Source: Combretum micranthum (lineage: Eukaryota > Streptophyta > Magnoliopsida > Myrtales > Combretaceae). Taken from it: a DNA stretch of 64,000 nucleotides. The stretch is taken from NCBI GenBank assembly GCA_024138025.1, contig JAMXBD010000428.1:434001-498000 (forward strand), written 5' to 3'. Below, piece by piece: positions 53,401 through 64,000 of the stretch. How positions within the stretch are numbered: position 1 is the first letter of the stretch; the number at the start of each line of letters is the position of its first letter. Under the pieces are notes generated by a model, which was not told the origin of the DNA, did no database searches, and saw only the letters and a program-made list of their open reading frames with translations. A program made the position numbers and the translations under genes.

Positions 53401-54860
53401 AGACTAATGTGATAACTAACTTGTTTGGCCACACCTATCCTGCCTGACATTTGTCACTTGACTCGAACAATGCCACCCCACTCGCTACGTTCTTAGGAAG
53501 TGGCTTAGTGATTTAGCAATCACTACCTTTGCAACCTTCATACACTTCACTAACTCTTTGAACATGCAACATAACTACCTATTGCTAATTTTAACTAGGT
53601 AGAGGCAATATAGGAAATTATTAGATTGGACCCATACACATATTAAGACTATAAAACAATAAACGATTAGTGGTATGTTAAAGTTATGACCAACATAGCC
53701 ACTCTGATACTTAAGTGGGTAAAAATATTAATATGAGGATAATTAATGAATATGAGAGTCCCGACAACATTACCATTCTAGTAGAGTGGACAAAGATATT
53801 TATAGCAAGTAGATCCCTGATGATTGAGTGTGTCAAGATAATGGGTGAGTGGTCAATTGGTGAAGATTACCTTGACGTAGAGCAAGCTCACTAATCTACG
53901 TTCACTCATACCGAGGCCAAATAATGTAATCGTGCCAAGTGACGATGGGTCAAGTACCATATGGACACAATGGTAGTTAGTTGGTGCATTAAGCCAGGGT
54001 GATAGGTACCATAGTGAGACTTTGGATCGTATTAATGTAAGTCGAGCCTAGGCCCAATAGATCAGCTTATGTGGTTAATGGGTTGGATTGAATTTGGAAG
54101 TCTTCGATTCATATTAAGCTATCAACACTAACAATTTTCATTTTCTTATAAATGTCACCTCAAGACAACCTTTCACAAACAAACTAAGAATATTTAGCCA
54201 AAAACTTATTTAGCCAAAACTCTACGGCATTGCTTATTCATTACTTCCCAACACTATACTAACTTTACCTTCAAAGTAGTTACATCAACCAAATCCTTGG
54301 TGCCTACTGATCTATTTTTTTTTGCCAGTCCAATCCATAAGAAGTATAAATTCAATCTGTTCTACTGACAAAACTAAGGCACCAACATTCTACAATAAAA
54401 CCAATTACGATATTACTTGGGATTTTTTTTCCTCCTGGTATCTTGGAAAGCTTAAGCTTGAGTTTCTATTTCTTAAAATATAGAGATATATATATATATA
54501 TATTCCAAAAATTTGCTAACAATAAAAGAAACATTATTGTTTTCAACCTTATTTCATTCGGTCTAAAATAAAATATGTAAATATTTTTTTTTTCCCATCG
54601 TATCATTAGGAATGTTGCTTTCACAATTAATTATATGCCAAAATTAAAATTTTCCACTTGCAATTCAACCTTGTAATGCAACGAAACCATACAAAAGCTC
54701 CATAAATGAACACAACCCAGCATGAGAGGGTTGTGAGATACTGGACCACATAAACCATGTAAAGGATGTACAAACTAGCCAGAGCCTGAAAGTGGCCATA
54801 CAACTGACTCGCATGTTAATTGGACAGTCAACATCATTGAGCCATCATCTAGTCACTAGT
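44452..54860. other. Long gene-poor AT-rich region
   Basis: About 10 kb without a supportable gene. ORFs are short and of low complexity. There is a T run at about 47230-47250, a C-rich patch near 48606-48640, a T run near 50357-50374, and a G20 run at 53103-53122. A higher-complexity patch at 49850-50100 and another at 53400-54100 may be fragments of old repeats, but no domain, LTR pair or TIR was recognised. Confidence 0.5.
53103..53122 (+). repeat. Poly(G) run of 20
   Basis: An uninterrupted run of about 20 G residues is flanked by AAGAAGG-type sequence and GGATCC. Such a run could fold into a G-quadruplex and is prone to length error in sequencing. Confidence 0.8.
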
Positions 54861-55387
54861 CACTTACATTGTCATGTCCTTTTTACCATATTTGGTTTTA
54901 ACTCTTAGCTGTGCACCAAAAAATGTGCCCGTGGTAGAATTCGATTTTTGATAATCATATGAATACAAAAAAAAAAAAAAATGTTCCAGAGACTGAAGAT
55001 AAGGTTTTTTACTTTTCCATTCAGTTTTGGTTGTTGATGCTATGAGTAAAAAGCTACTATGAACCCCATATGATCTCATAATTGCAGCTAGCACAACACG
55101 ATAATGCAGCTTCCTATCTATAACCCCACAAGTGAATCATTTCTGTTTCACCACTTGCACTTTGCTTCAACAGAAAGATAAGGAAGAAATCACATAAGGC
55201 AAAATTTGTTTTCATTGATACACATGGTTTATGTACAAGTTACAGGGTGATCAATGAAGTTTAGGTCATCTCTTCCCTTCCTACCCCACCTCGCAAGCCT
55301 TTGCTCGCTGGGGGTATGTTGGGCTCTTTCAACTGCAAACGAGAAACATTGGCCGATCTACACCTTCAAGCAAAGTTAAAAAGTCTC

Positions 55388-57951
55388 TTAAACATCTATA
55401 TCACAGAACTTGCCATCCATTCGGTTTTGGACAGCCTTGACAGCAGCAACTCTAGCAGCAGTGGCAGCTCGGTTTGCAGCTGCAATTGTCTTATTAACCT
55501 GTTCATCCACATGGCGTAGATGTATTGCATTCTCAGCTGATTTTCTAGCAGCCTGAAATTCCAGGACAATATTGTAGGAAGATAAGAATGGGGCTGCATC
55601 ATTCATAACATGATAAAAGAATTGACGCTAACCTAATTCCTAAACAAAATATCCATATTTGAAACGTTCTGCTGAATTATTTATCATTATGAGAGTGATG
55701 CATATTAGATTGCACAACTCTGGAAGTACGACGATATACACAAGTACCAATTGCCAGTCTTGTCGGACATACCATAGACATTATCATTTAATTTCAGTCA
55801 ATAACAAGTAATATACTGTTGAAAGATAATGAAATAGGAAGGTGAAGATACTGAAAGGGATATGAATGCGAATAAATGTACCTGAACTGCTCTCAGAACT
55901 GCATCAGTTAGTGGGGGTGAAGAATTTTTCAAGGATCCACTGTCCCATTCACCACATCTTGACTCTCCACTCCTAAAACTGTACATTCCATAGCCTTGTT
56001 TTTGACCTTCATGCCATGAACCCTCATAACAGTGGCCATTAGCAAAGTGATACACGCCGAAGCCATGTATTTTATCACCGAAATATTCCCCAGCATATCT
56101 ATCCCCATTCCTGAACATTATCAAAACATTTCAGCAGCTAACATAGAGTTTGTTATCAGGCATAACATGTTGATAATTCCATCAATAAGCCGTCACCACA
56201 TACGAGAACCAAAAATAGATCTATCATGAAATTTTTGGACAAATTAGAACATTTGATTCAAGAGGTAAAGATGAACCGTTCTTTGTACAGTGAATAACAG
56301 CCTAAGATCTATAAATTAATCGGGAAACGTTGAAAAGACTGGATAATTAATAATGTCCCACATAAACAGAAGGACAAGCTCTGAAGAAGCACGAGCAATA
56401 ACATTAATTTTTCTGTCCTGTCACTATTCCATAATACTTTCTAAATGCTATAAAGAAAATAATTTTCATAATATTGTCCGACCCATGTAATATCCTTAAA
56501 TAGACAGAAAACAAAAAGAACCCCAGATTTCCAGGACCATACTAAAAACTGATTAAGGAAGCCGCATCGCCCTCGTCTGATAAAAAAACTCAAGTTCATT
56601 ACCATAAAATCAACTATGATCATCAAGATGAATTGTCAATCAAATATTACAAACTCTTACTACAAATTCAACCAAGTTTACACTAATAAATCACTTCAGC
56701 TTCAAGTAACCAAGGAAAAAAAAAAGAGACAAAAAAAGAAAATACTTGATTTTACAGCTTGCTGCTTTTTTTACTAATTCTAAGGAGGAGTATATGGTCA
56801 GCATAGCCAGAATTCTCAAATTTCTTACCAAATTTACAAGAACGTGATTCATTTGTGTGCCATCCAAATTACGAATAATATCATTCAAATAACTAGCGAT
56901 CAATAAAATTAATTCTAACTGATTAACACGCACCAAACAAAAACATACCGAACTCAAAGCCCTAATAAAATCAAACACAAACACAATAACAGTGAAAATA
57001 AGAAGAAGAAGAAGAAAGAAAGAAAAGAAGAAAACTGACCTAAAATAATAGCAACCAAGTCCATGCTTGACCCCACACTTAAACTCTCCAACATAACAAC
57101 TTCCATCTTTACAACTCTGAACACCAATACCATGACTCTGCCCATTATACCATTCACCTGCATAACAATCTCCAGTGTAGAACTTATAAACCCCATAACC
57201 ATGTCTTAATCCTTGTCTATACTGCCCTCTATACCTACTCCCTCTACTCCAGCTCTCTACCCCATACCCATCATACTTCCCATCAACCCAATCCCCTTCA
57301 TACCTCCCATTCACCATGAAATTATAAACCCCACTTCCACTACACTTCCCTTTATGAAACTCTCCTTCATAGTAATCTCCATTGCTGTAGAACTCCACTC
57401 CTTCACGGATTATTCTGTGGTTTCGGAAAGATGGTTGCTTTTGGGTTTTGGTTGGTTTCGGGGTCTCCGATGTACCATTCTACTGATTTCGAGCTACCCT
57501 TTGAGGAGAAGAACCGGTTTTTATTGAGATTATGGAGGGTTTTCAGTATAGAAATGTGGTGGCAGATTAAAGCTCTGTTCTTGGAGACAAAAAATAAGGA
57601 TATTGCAATTAAAATCAGGATTAGCAAGAGATTCTCCGAACTTAGGATCTCTTCTCTTCGAAAATAGAAGAAGAAAAGCAGCATTAAGGTAATTAGTAAC
57701 GACCCAGAAGCTAAACCAGCAGCGAACCGGGATGAATTGAAAGAAACGGAATTTGGACCGGTTCGGTTAAGCATTTTGCGGTTTTGATTCGGCTTTGGCT
57801 TCTCTTCGTGATGGGGAGGTGTGATTGGGTTAGGGTCCTCTTCGGGGAGAGAGGAGAAGCTGTGGACGGATGTCCGGACGGTTGGGGAAGACCGGAGGAG
57901 AGATGATTTGGTACGTGTTAGCTTAGAGTGGCTAATTTTCTGACCGTCCAT
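55388..57951 (-). CDS. Membrane-anchored MORN-repeat protein, 3 exons, one apparent frameshift
   Basis: Minus-strand exons are 57951-57040, 56110-55882 and 55552-55388, with GT-AG introns of 929 and 329 bp (about 434 aa). The N-terminus (MDGQKISHSKLTRTKSSLLR) is followed by a Pro-rich stretch, two hydrophobic segments (about residues 76-97 and 107-122) and a conserved WYIG. Seven MORN repeats follow, such as YYEGEFHKGKCSGSGVYNF and RYRGQYRQGLRHGYGVYKF; the fifth ends at the first intron. An Ala-rich C-terminal helix contains HVDEQVNKTIAAANRAATAA. Plant homologues share this design. MORN repeats typically mediate membrane or lipid association; the exact role is unknown. The N-terminal frame (ending at a stop at 57403) and the MORN frame differ by one base: exon 1 is 912 nt where phase requires 911. 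A GGGG run (57460-57463, plus strand) is a likely site. All else is intact, so it is either a young null allele or a base-call error. The start is the ATG at 57951. Confidence 0.85.
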
Positions 57952-58174
57952 TTTTTCCAAGTCCGAAGAGACGATGATTACCTCACCGTGGATGATGCGG
58001 TTCTGTTCTGGTTGTTAATGAGACTCCCGATAGCGAGAGATTCTAATAAAAAGGGCTGGTTCAGGTGCTGCCGGCAACATAGTCCGTTACGGCAACGATG
58101 AGGCGGCGGCGGCGGCGGTCCTGGTGGAGGAGGCGGACGTTAGCAAACTGAAACCAATCAAAGAGTGAGTGAGA

Positions 58175-58272
58175 GAGAGACAGAGAGAGAGAGAGAGTAA
58201 CTTCCAAGGCAGAGTGTGTCAGGGTGAGAAAGAGAGACTTCTTGTGTTTCGAGATAGAGAGAGAGAGAGAGA
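58175..58272. repeat. GA/CT microsatellite in the MORN gene 5' leader
   Basis: Interrupted GA repeats at about 58175-58198 and 58253-58272 on the plus strand read as CT-rich leader sequence in the sense of the MORN gene. CT-rich leaders near the start site are common in plants. A CCG-type repeat also lies in the leader at about 58101-58118. Confidence 0.7.
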
Positions 58273-58291
58273 TGCAAATTTGGACCGGGTT

Positions 58292-58299
58292 TTTATATA
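58292..58299 (-). promoter_or_regulatory. TATA box of the MORN gene
   Basis: TATATAAA on the minus strand, about 25-30 bp upstream of a CT-rich block where transcription would start (about 58262-58270). This gives a leader of about 310 nt before the ATG at 57951. Confidence 0.6.
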
Positions 58300-60670
58300 T
58301 TAGTATTGGGAAGAGGGAGAATGATTTAATGTGGGCCGTTGGATGGGGTAAAGCGACGGTAAGACGGTGCGACGGAATTGGAGCGGTTGGATCTGTTGGT
58401 GTTGCCGTCTTAGAGGGTGGGGAAAAATGGAAAAATGGAAAGAGTCGCAGGATCTAGACTTGTTGATTTTTGTATTTTTTTTTTAAGTCTTTGGGCGGCA
58501 CGTGAGAGGAGTAGAGGGAAAGGACTGTTGTCTAAGTTACCGAGAAGTAAATTTTAAACCAAAAAAACCAAAACCGTGAACGACAATCACAACCACAACA
58601 TTTGGTTTTGGTCGTTTGATGAGTGTTGACTGGGTTATCGTATTGTATTTGTAACAGTAACTTTGTTGAACAAGTTGGGTAAAAGATCTACTTTTGAAAA
58701 TATTTCCTACTTGCAATGCATCCCCTCTCCTACTTCGTTTCCGTTTTCTGGGTAAATATAGGTGATATTTTTGTCTACCAGTACCAGCATTCACCACCCC
58801 ACGTGACCTTTATAAGGTTTTCTAGGTCATGTTTGTTTCATTGGTTGATGGCCCTTTTGACATTTTTTTATTATTCTTAAATAAATTGTTTGTTAAAAAA
58901 TAAATAAAAATAAAAAATAGATATTTTTACTTATAAATAGATCAAAAGATGTAAGTATAAATGCAGATGAAAATCAAATAATCCCAATAGACCACGTAAG
59001 CATTTTAAGAATCTCCATTCCTAAAAAATCTCACCGCTTTGTCCTAAGGTTCTGTGTAAGAGATGTTCATATCTTTTTAAATTTTATAAGTTTCATATAT
59101 TTACATAATACACTCAACAAAATAAATATATATATATAAAATAACTATAAAAAGACGTAAATGACCTTGTTTTTTGAAAACTTGATATAAAATCTTAAAA
59201 AGTTAAAAAGATCGGTCCTCGTTGGTATGAAACCCTAAAAATGAGGCTTTAGAGCAAGAATAGTGCATATCAAGAAACTCCAATAAGGATGCTTAAATTT
59301 AATTATTGACACAATTATGCTAATGATTGAAAATCATAATTATTAAAAGAAAAACATTAATGGGGTTTATATATGGGGAGTTTGATCACCCTACCATTAA
59401 AAAAACCATTAAAATAAATATAAATGAAATATTAACTATTTTAGTGATGTATGAGCCGTTGAATGGTATGGGACCGATATCTTTAAAATTAATGATGGAA
59501 TCATGTAATTTTCCTTATATATGAAAAGAATACATTAAACTATAAATAACAACATTTCTGATGTAAATGATTTATTTGTTTTTAATATTTATAGTTCAAT
59601 TTTTTATAATGTTTATACTAGCACATATTCAATGCATAAAGGTTTAGTTGTATGAGAGGCTAGGCCAACTTTCTATATAAGAAAAGCAAGACGTGGCTTT
59701 AAATATTAGAGCTACTGTTTCCATAATGAATTAAATAGTGGAATTAATCACTGGCCAAAAAAAAAAAAAGTGGAATAAATAAATTAGGATTGAAGAGTGT
59801 GATTTCTATGTATTTAATATATATCAATTAATATATGTATTTCAATTATTATCCTTGATGACTGATGTAAATGCAATCGATGTTTAACCTTCGAGTGAGA
59901 GCTAGAGTAACTATACTATTACATCAGCATTTATTAGTTGTGTTCGACCTAAAAATTAAAAAAAAAAAAAAAAACATTTATTTGTTCCAGATTCAAATTT
60001 AACACATCTATTGACTCGTAAACATTTTGAAAATATAAATAATAATTAATTGGAAATTTTTCCTAAAGCTGAATTCAAATTTTAATCTTTTGAATTTTTA
60101 TTTTGGAAAAATAACGTGTCCATTGTAATCGAGAAAAGGAGTAGCGACCTCTTTAGGCCGGACTTTTTTCTTTTTGAACCAAATTTCCATGTGACTTATT
60201 TTTCTTTTCTTTTTTTGAATCATTAAAAAAAAAAAAAAGATAAGTTGGCTTAGGGATACAACCAGACAATTCATTATAAAGTATCCAATATCTGATCTGT
60301 TAAAATCTTTATATGGTTAAGGGAGGGGTTTGGACAAATGTTATGATCTTACAGAGAAGTAGGTTATAGTTATGACTTTAAAGGATCGATCCAACTTGCT
60401 AAAATTAATAATATATAAAATAAAATAGCTAAAATGGGAACAAGTAAATATAAGAGATTTTGATTATTCTTAATGGGAGCTTCCAAGGTTCGTCAATGGG
60501 ACCATATCGTCATTAATTTAATAGTTAAAATAAATATAAAAAATCACAATTGGGTATGGTGCAATCTATTGGATGGTGACGAGATCGGTCCCATCAAAAT
60601 TAATAGCAGGACGATAGGATTTTCCCTTCTTATTATATATATCACATCCATCATTATCATATCACACATG
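58300..60670. other. Intergenic AT-rich DNA with a possible pair of related MITEs
   Basis: No gene was recognised. Segments at about 59340-59520 and 60470-60620 share words such as AATAAATATAAA and GGGACCGAT/ATCGGTCCC and may be two members of one small element family in different orientation or state. Poly(A) tracts lie at about 59757-59769, 59957-59973 and 60225-60238. Confidence 0.4.
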
Positions 60671-61561
60671 ATTAATTTCACTCACGGTACTTGAACTTTT
60701 TCAATTTTTACATAATTATATCTAAATAAAATTTCGTTATGAAAAAATACCTAATTTTTTAAAATATTTCACTCATGGTACCTATGGACGGATTCCATCC
60801 ATTTTTCCATCAAATTGTTGATGTCGTAAGAGAAAATAATTAAACAATTATTTTTCATCCAAGTTGGCTTTTTTAATTTTTTTGTTTTTTTAACTTTCTC
60901 TCTCTCTCTCTCTCTCTCTCTCTATGCGTCTGGCGTTGCTAATTTGATTCTTCTTCTTCATTGAATTAAAAAAAACCCTCAATTCGCAATTAAAAAATTC
61001 TACTCTTATATAGATGACACAAAAAGACCAACTGGGGGATTCATCTTCTCCACAAAAAAAAAAAAAAAAAAAAGAACTTCATCCACTTCTTTATCTTCTA
61101 CACCTAGAGTACGTACAACACTACACTTTTGTAAGTAAATTTTGAAATTTGAATGAGAAATGAACAAGAAGAAACAAATCAAAAGGTAGTGCCAAGTTCA
61201 TTCCCGGTCTTTACTTTTTAGTATTTGGTGTTTTGTAAACTGTAGAGTACTGTTCTTTTTATATTTTCTTTTTGTTGTGTGTTCATGTTTTTCTTTTTGG
61301 GTTAGATTTGTCATATGTAGTGGAAGTTTGAGATTACAACATTAGTTTAGTTTTTTTGTACTTGCTCTTTTTTTTGTGTCAAATTATGAATGCAAGAATA
61401 TGCAGTATAAGTATGAAATTTTTATGGGGTTAATTTCACCAATCCTTTTCCAAGTGTTTTTACTACTATGTTGTTATTTAAAATACTTAAAGCTTTCGAG
61501 GTTATGTATCTTCTTGTGGACACATGGACCCAAATTATGCCATTGATTTCAGTTGGTTTCA

Positions 61562-61598
<37 letters not shown>

Positions 61599-62124
61599 GA
61601 GGTCATATTGTTTAAAGAGTGAAAAAGCTTCTCTCATGAAGAAAATGGAGTCTTGAAGATGAAGATGAGATCTTGATTTTGAAATTAATGGGTTTTGTGA
61701 AAAAAATATCTAATTTTATGTAAAGTTTGAATCTTTTTAATCTTTTTTTTCTTGTTTGAAATTAATTTCATGTAGATTAATGAGTTGATGGAGTTTGGTT
61801 TAAATCTCCATTAATGGCGTCTGCAAAGAAGAAGGAGATTTTTTTTTTTTTTTTTGGGGGGGGGGGGGGGGGAGAGGAAGAGAGAGAGCAGAGAAGGGAA
61901 AAAAGTTAAAAACAAACTTTAAAACAAACTATGTAGATGGAAAAATGATATTTTATTCGGATTAACTTGACACGTCAACACTTAGATGGAAAATTGAACG
62001 GAATTCATCCATAAGTACCATGAGTGAAAGATTAAAAAGTTTATGTATTTTCTTATAACATAATTTCATTTAGGTATAATTATATAACAATCGAAAAAAT
62101 TCAAGTACCTTTAGTGAAATTAAC
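60671..62124. mobile_element. Long-TIR non-autonomous DNA element, MULE-like (about 1.45 kb)
   Basis: Left terminus 60671 to about 60836 and right terminus about 61967-62124 are inverted copies of about 160 bp. Each has TTAATTTCACT, GGTACTTGAA, TCACTCATGGTAC and ATGGA-ATTCC words in the same order when the right end is reverse-complemented. Such long TIRs are typical of Mutator-like elements. ATCACACA beside the left end and ATCGCACA beside the right end may be a one-mismatch target duplication, but the offset is imperfect. The interior has a CT microsatellite (about 60897-60923), a TA repeat (about 61567-61595) and a T17/G17 tract (61839-61872), and no transposase. Confidence 0.7.
61839..61872 (+). 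repeat. Poly(T)/poly(G) junction tract
   Basis: About 17 T residues are followed directly by about 17 G residues inside the MULE-like element. The G run could form a quadruplex, and its length is likely unreliable. Confidence 0.7.
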
Positions 62125-62415
62125 TTTGATCGCACACAATAGTTTTTATTTTATTAAATAGAAATGTTTACACATTCTCATCACAACTGAATTCAAATGG
62201 TAAGTTAAATTATTACAAGCAGATGACGTATCCACGATATGCGTGCAAATAAAATAACCCATTATATATAAATTAAATAGATATATTGTTTTGACAGGTT
62301 GGAAGATGACGACCTTAATTAGTCCTAGAAATTAGGAAATTAATTACAAATCATAATTACAATTATATTTTTCACAAGTAACTTCTCCATGTTAGATAAT
62401 TGACATGCATAAATA

Positions 62416-62428
62416 TGGTATCAGAGCT
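62416..62428 (+). other. tRNA-iMet primer-binding-site-like sequence
   Basis: TGGTATCAGAGCT matches the sequence complementary to the 3' end of initiator tRNA-Met, used as primer site by many plant LTR retrotransposons. I did not find a flanking LTR pair or pol, so this may be the relic of a small element or chance. Confidence 0.45.
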
Positions 62429-62432
62429 AAAA

Positions 62433-62838
62433 AAGGAAAAGACTATGTTTATTTAACTCATATTTAATTCTATTCAAACCCTATTTAATTTCTTGATTTC
62501 AGAATACCAAAAATATTTTATGCTCATATGCCAAAAAAAGAAAAAACTATGTCTATTCAACCTCTATTTAATTCTATTCAAACCCTATTTAATTTTATGA
62601 TTATAGGGATACCAAAAATATTTTACACGGAAAAGACTATATTTTCAACCCCTATTTAATTCTATTCAAACCCTATTTAATTTCATGATTTCAAGGATAT
62701 CAAAAATATTTTAGCCCATATGCTAAAAAAAATAAAAGACTATACCTATTCAACCTTTATTTAATTATATTCAAACCTTATTTAATTTTCATGATTTCAG
62801 GTATATGAAAATTATTTTATGCCTATATGCTAAAAATA
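62433..62838 (+). repeat. Four tandem repeats of about 100 bp
   Basis: Units begin near 62437, 62541, 62631 and 62735. Each contains AAAGACTAT or AAAACTAT, then TATTCAA or similar, TTTAATTCTATTCAAACCC, TATTTAATTT, ATGATTTCAGG-type sequence and a CAAAAATATTTTA end, with TATGC(C/T)AAAAA closing most units. Lengths are about 90-104 bp. The units diverge by perhaps a tenth of positions, so amplification is not very recent. Confidence 0.8.
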
Positions 62839-62839
62839 T

Positions 62840-64000
62840 TATATTAAAAATATTTACACTAAAGACACCAAAGAGGGGTGGTTTTGCTTTAATAGTATAG
62901 ATTGTGTATTTGAAAAATATAAAATGTGGAGCAATGTAAGTCCTCAGTGCAATCGGGTTTCTTTTTTGATAGTACAAAACGTAAATATTAAAATATTTTA
63001 CATTATATAGAAATTATTCTACCCAAGATCCATCATAACCTGGGCATGGCTAGAAGTCGGAAGAAATTCAAATATTGATTATCATCAAACTTTAAAGATA
63101 TTCAAATTACACAAATATTCATAATGATCAATATTTCACGGATAATGAATATGTGTGTTATAAATTAATTGAAAGATTATCTTAAAAGTAGATATATACC
63201 TAAAATCTATTTTTTTTTCTATTCTATTTTTTCAATGATGTGTGAAAGCACAATTTAAAAAAAATGTAATAGAGTCAATGGGACAAGATGGGTCAAGATG
63301 AAAACCTTAAAGGGAAGAGTTTGGGTATTAGGTAAAAACCATATAAGATCATGATTCGATTGAGGGTGACTTATAAGAAAATTGGGTGCATTCTTAAGTT
63401 AACTTAGTATACAATATTTAGGTACTCGAATTTATTTCATTGTAATAACAATTTATAATTCAAACTTATTTCTTATAGAATGAATATTAGAACAATTAGT
63501 TAAATTTTTTGTCTATAACGCACTATAATAAAAAATATTGAATAGTGATTTATTAGTTAAACCCATGAATAGTAATTCATTATTGAAATTGATTTTTTTT
63601 GCCTAAAATACTCATTAAAATTAAAAAAAATAGCAATCTTATTATAGCTCCATCTAATTTTTTAGCAATAGTTATTACATTATAATTCTATTCCATTCAA
63701 TAAAATAAACAAATAATAAATTCATGTGTAATTAAAATTAAATCCAAACCAAAGATATAATGTCAGGCCAGTTGTATTTTGTAGTTATATAAACCCTTAT
63801 TCTTGTTTACCCTACTCTTCCGCAAACCTTAACACTTAACCTCACAGATAAGAACCCAAAGTTGGTCTATCTTTCTCTCATGTTTACTCTATAGAATCTA
63901 ACTAATTGTGTATGTATGTTTAATAAGTGATATGAAGAAGATGGACTTTTAGCACTTTGAGTCTACCATATGACTCTAGAGCTACCATTTCAGGGAATTC
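62840..64000. other. Noncoding AT-rich right edge
   Basis: No supportable gene, RNA or element. The last 200 bp become less AT-rich and could be the leader or promoter of a gene beyond the window, but nothing in the sequence proves this. Confidence 0.45.

Noticed and set aside
56691..57039. Extension of the MORN reading frame past residue SVFF into hydrophobic sequence
   Set aside because: This is intron 1 read through: a good donor lies at 57038-57039 and the next MORN repeat resumes at 56110 in phase.
62433..62838. CRISPR-like array
   Set aside because: The repeated units are contiguous 100-bp tandem repeats without unique spacers, in a plant genome.

Overview
The window is AT-rich plant nuclear DNA, almost certainly from a eudicot. 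The evidence is two multi-exon genes with plant-type GT-AG introns, plant L1-type LINEs, Ty3/gypsy and hAT elements, a decayed Caulimoviridae-type pararetrovirus copy and many TA, GA and poly(A/T) tracts. The species cannot be named from the sequence. No operon, CRISPR array or bacterial feature is present, and most short ORFs are chance frames in AT-rich DNA.

Region by region. (1) 2505-17783 (+) holds a 12-exon gene for a YbaK/ProX-type tRNA-editing protein, about 321 aa with a plant-type C-terminal extension. Its seventh intron is about 8.7 kb and is filled with a LINE ORF1 fragment and a wrecked Ty3/gypsy pol; intron 6 has a tRNA-related SINE-like unit. (2) 17962-18641 is a complete non-autonomous hAT element with a perfect 8-bp target duplication, carrying an exon-like fragment of a host gene. 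(3) About 20.2-32.1 kb is a degraded endogenous pararetrovirus: zinc knuckle, protease, RT, RNase H, a downstream ORF and a promoter/poly(A) region. Later insertions, including a 2.48-kb solo LTR (25831-28310, TSD ATAAA), appear to split it. (4) 32533-38691 is a structurally full-length but decayed L1-type LINE with a 17-bp target duplication. (5) 39144-44443 contains a large inverted duplication (arms about 0.8 kb, spacer about 3.45 kb) built on a second hAT element with its own perfect TSD. (6) About 44.4-55 kb is gene-poor AT-rich DNA. (7) 57951-55388 (-) is a 3-exon membrane MORN-repeat protein gene that is intact apart from one apparent single-base frameshift, with a TATA box near 58295. 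(8) 60.67-62.12 kb is a long-TIR, MULE-like element, followed by a tRNA-iMet primer-site-like sequence and four roughly 100-bp tandem repeats.

The two host genes are unrelated and lie about 38 kb apart, separated by nested insertions. I found no convincing new biological system. The most informative observations are the repeat-swollen intron, the hAT-borne gene fragment, the layered insertions, the post-hAT inverted duplication and the MORN-gene frameshift.
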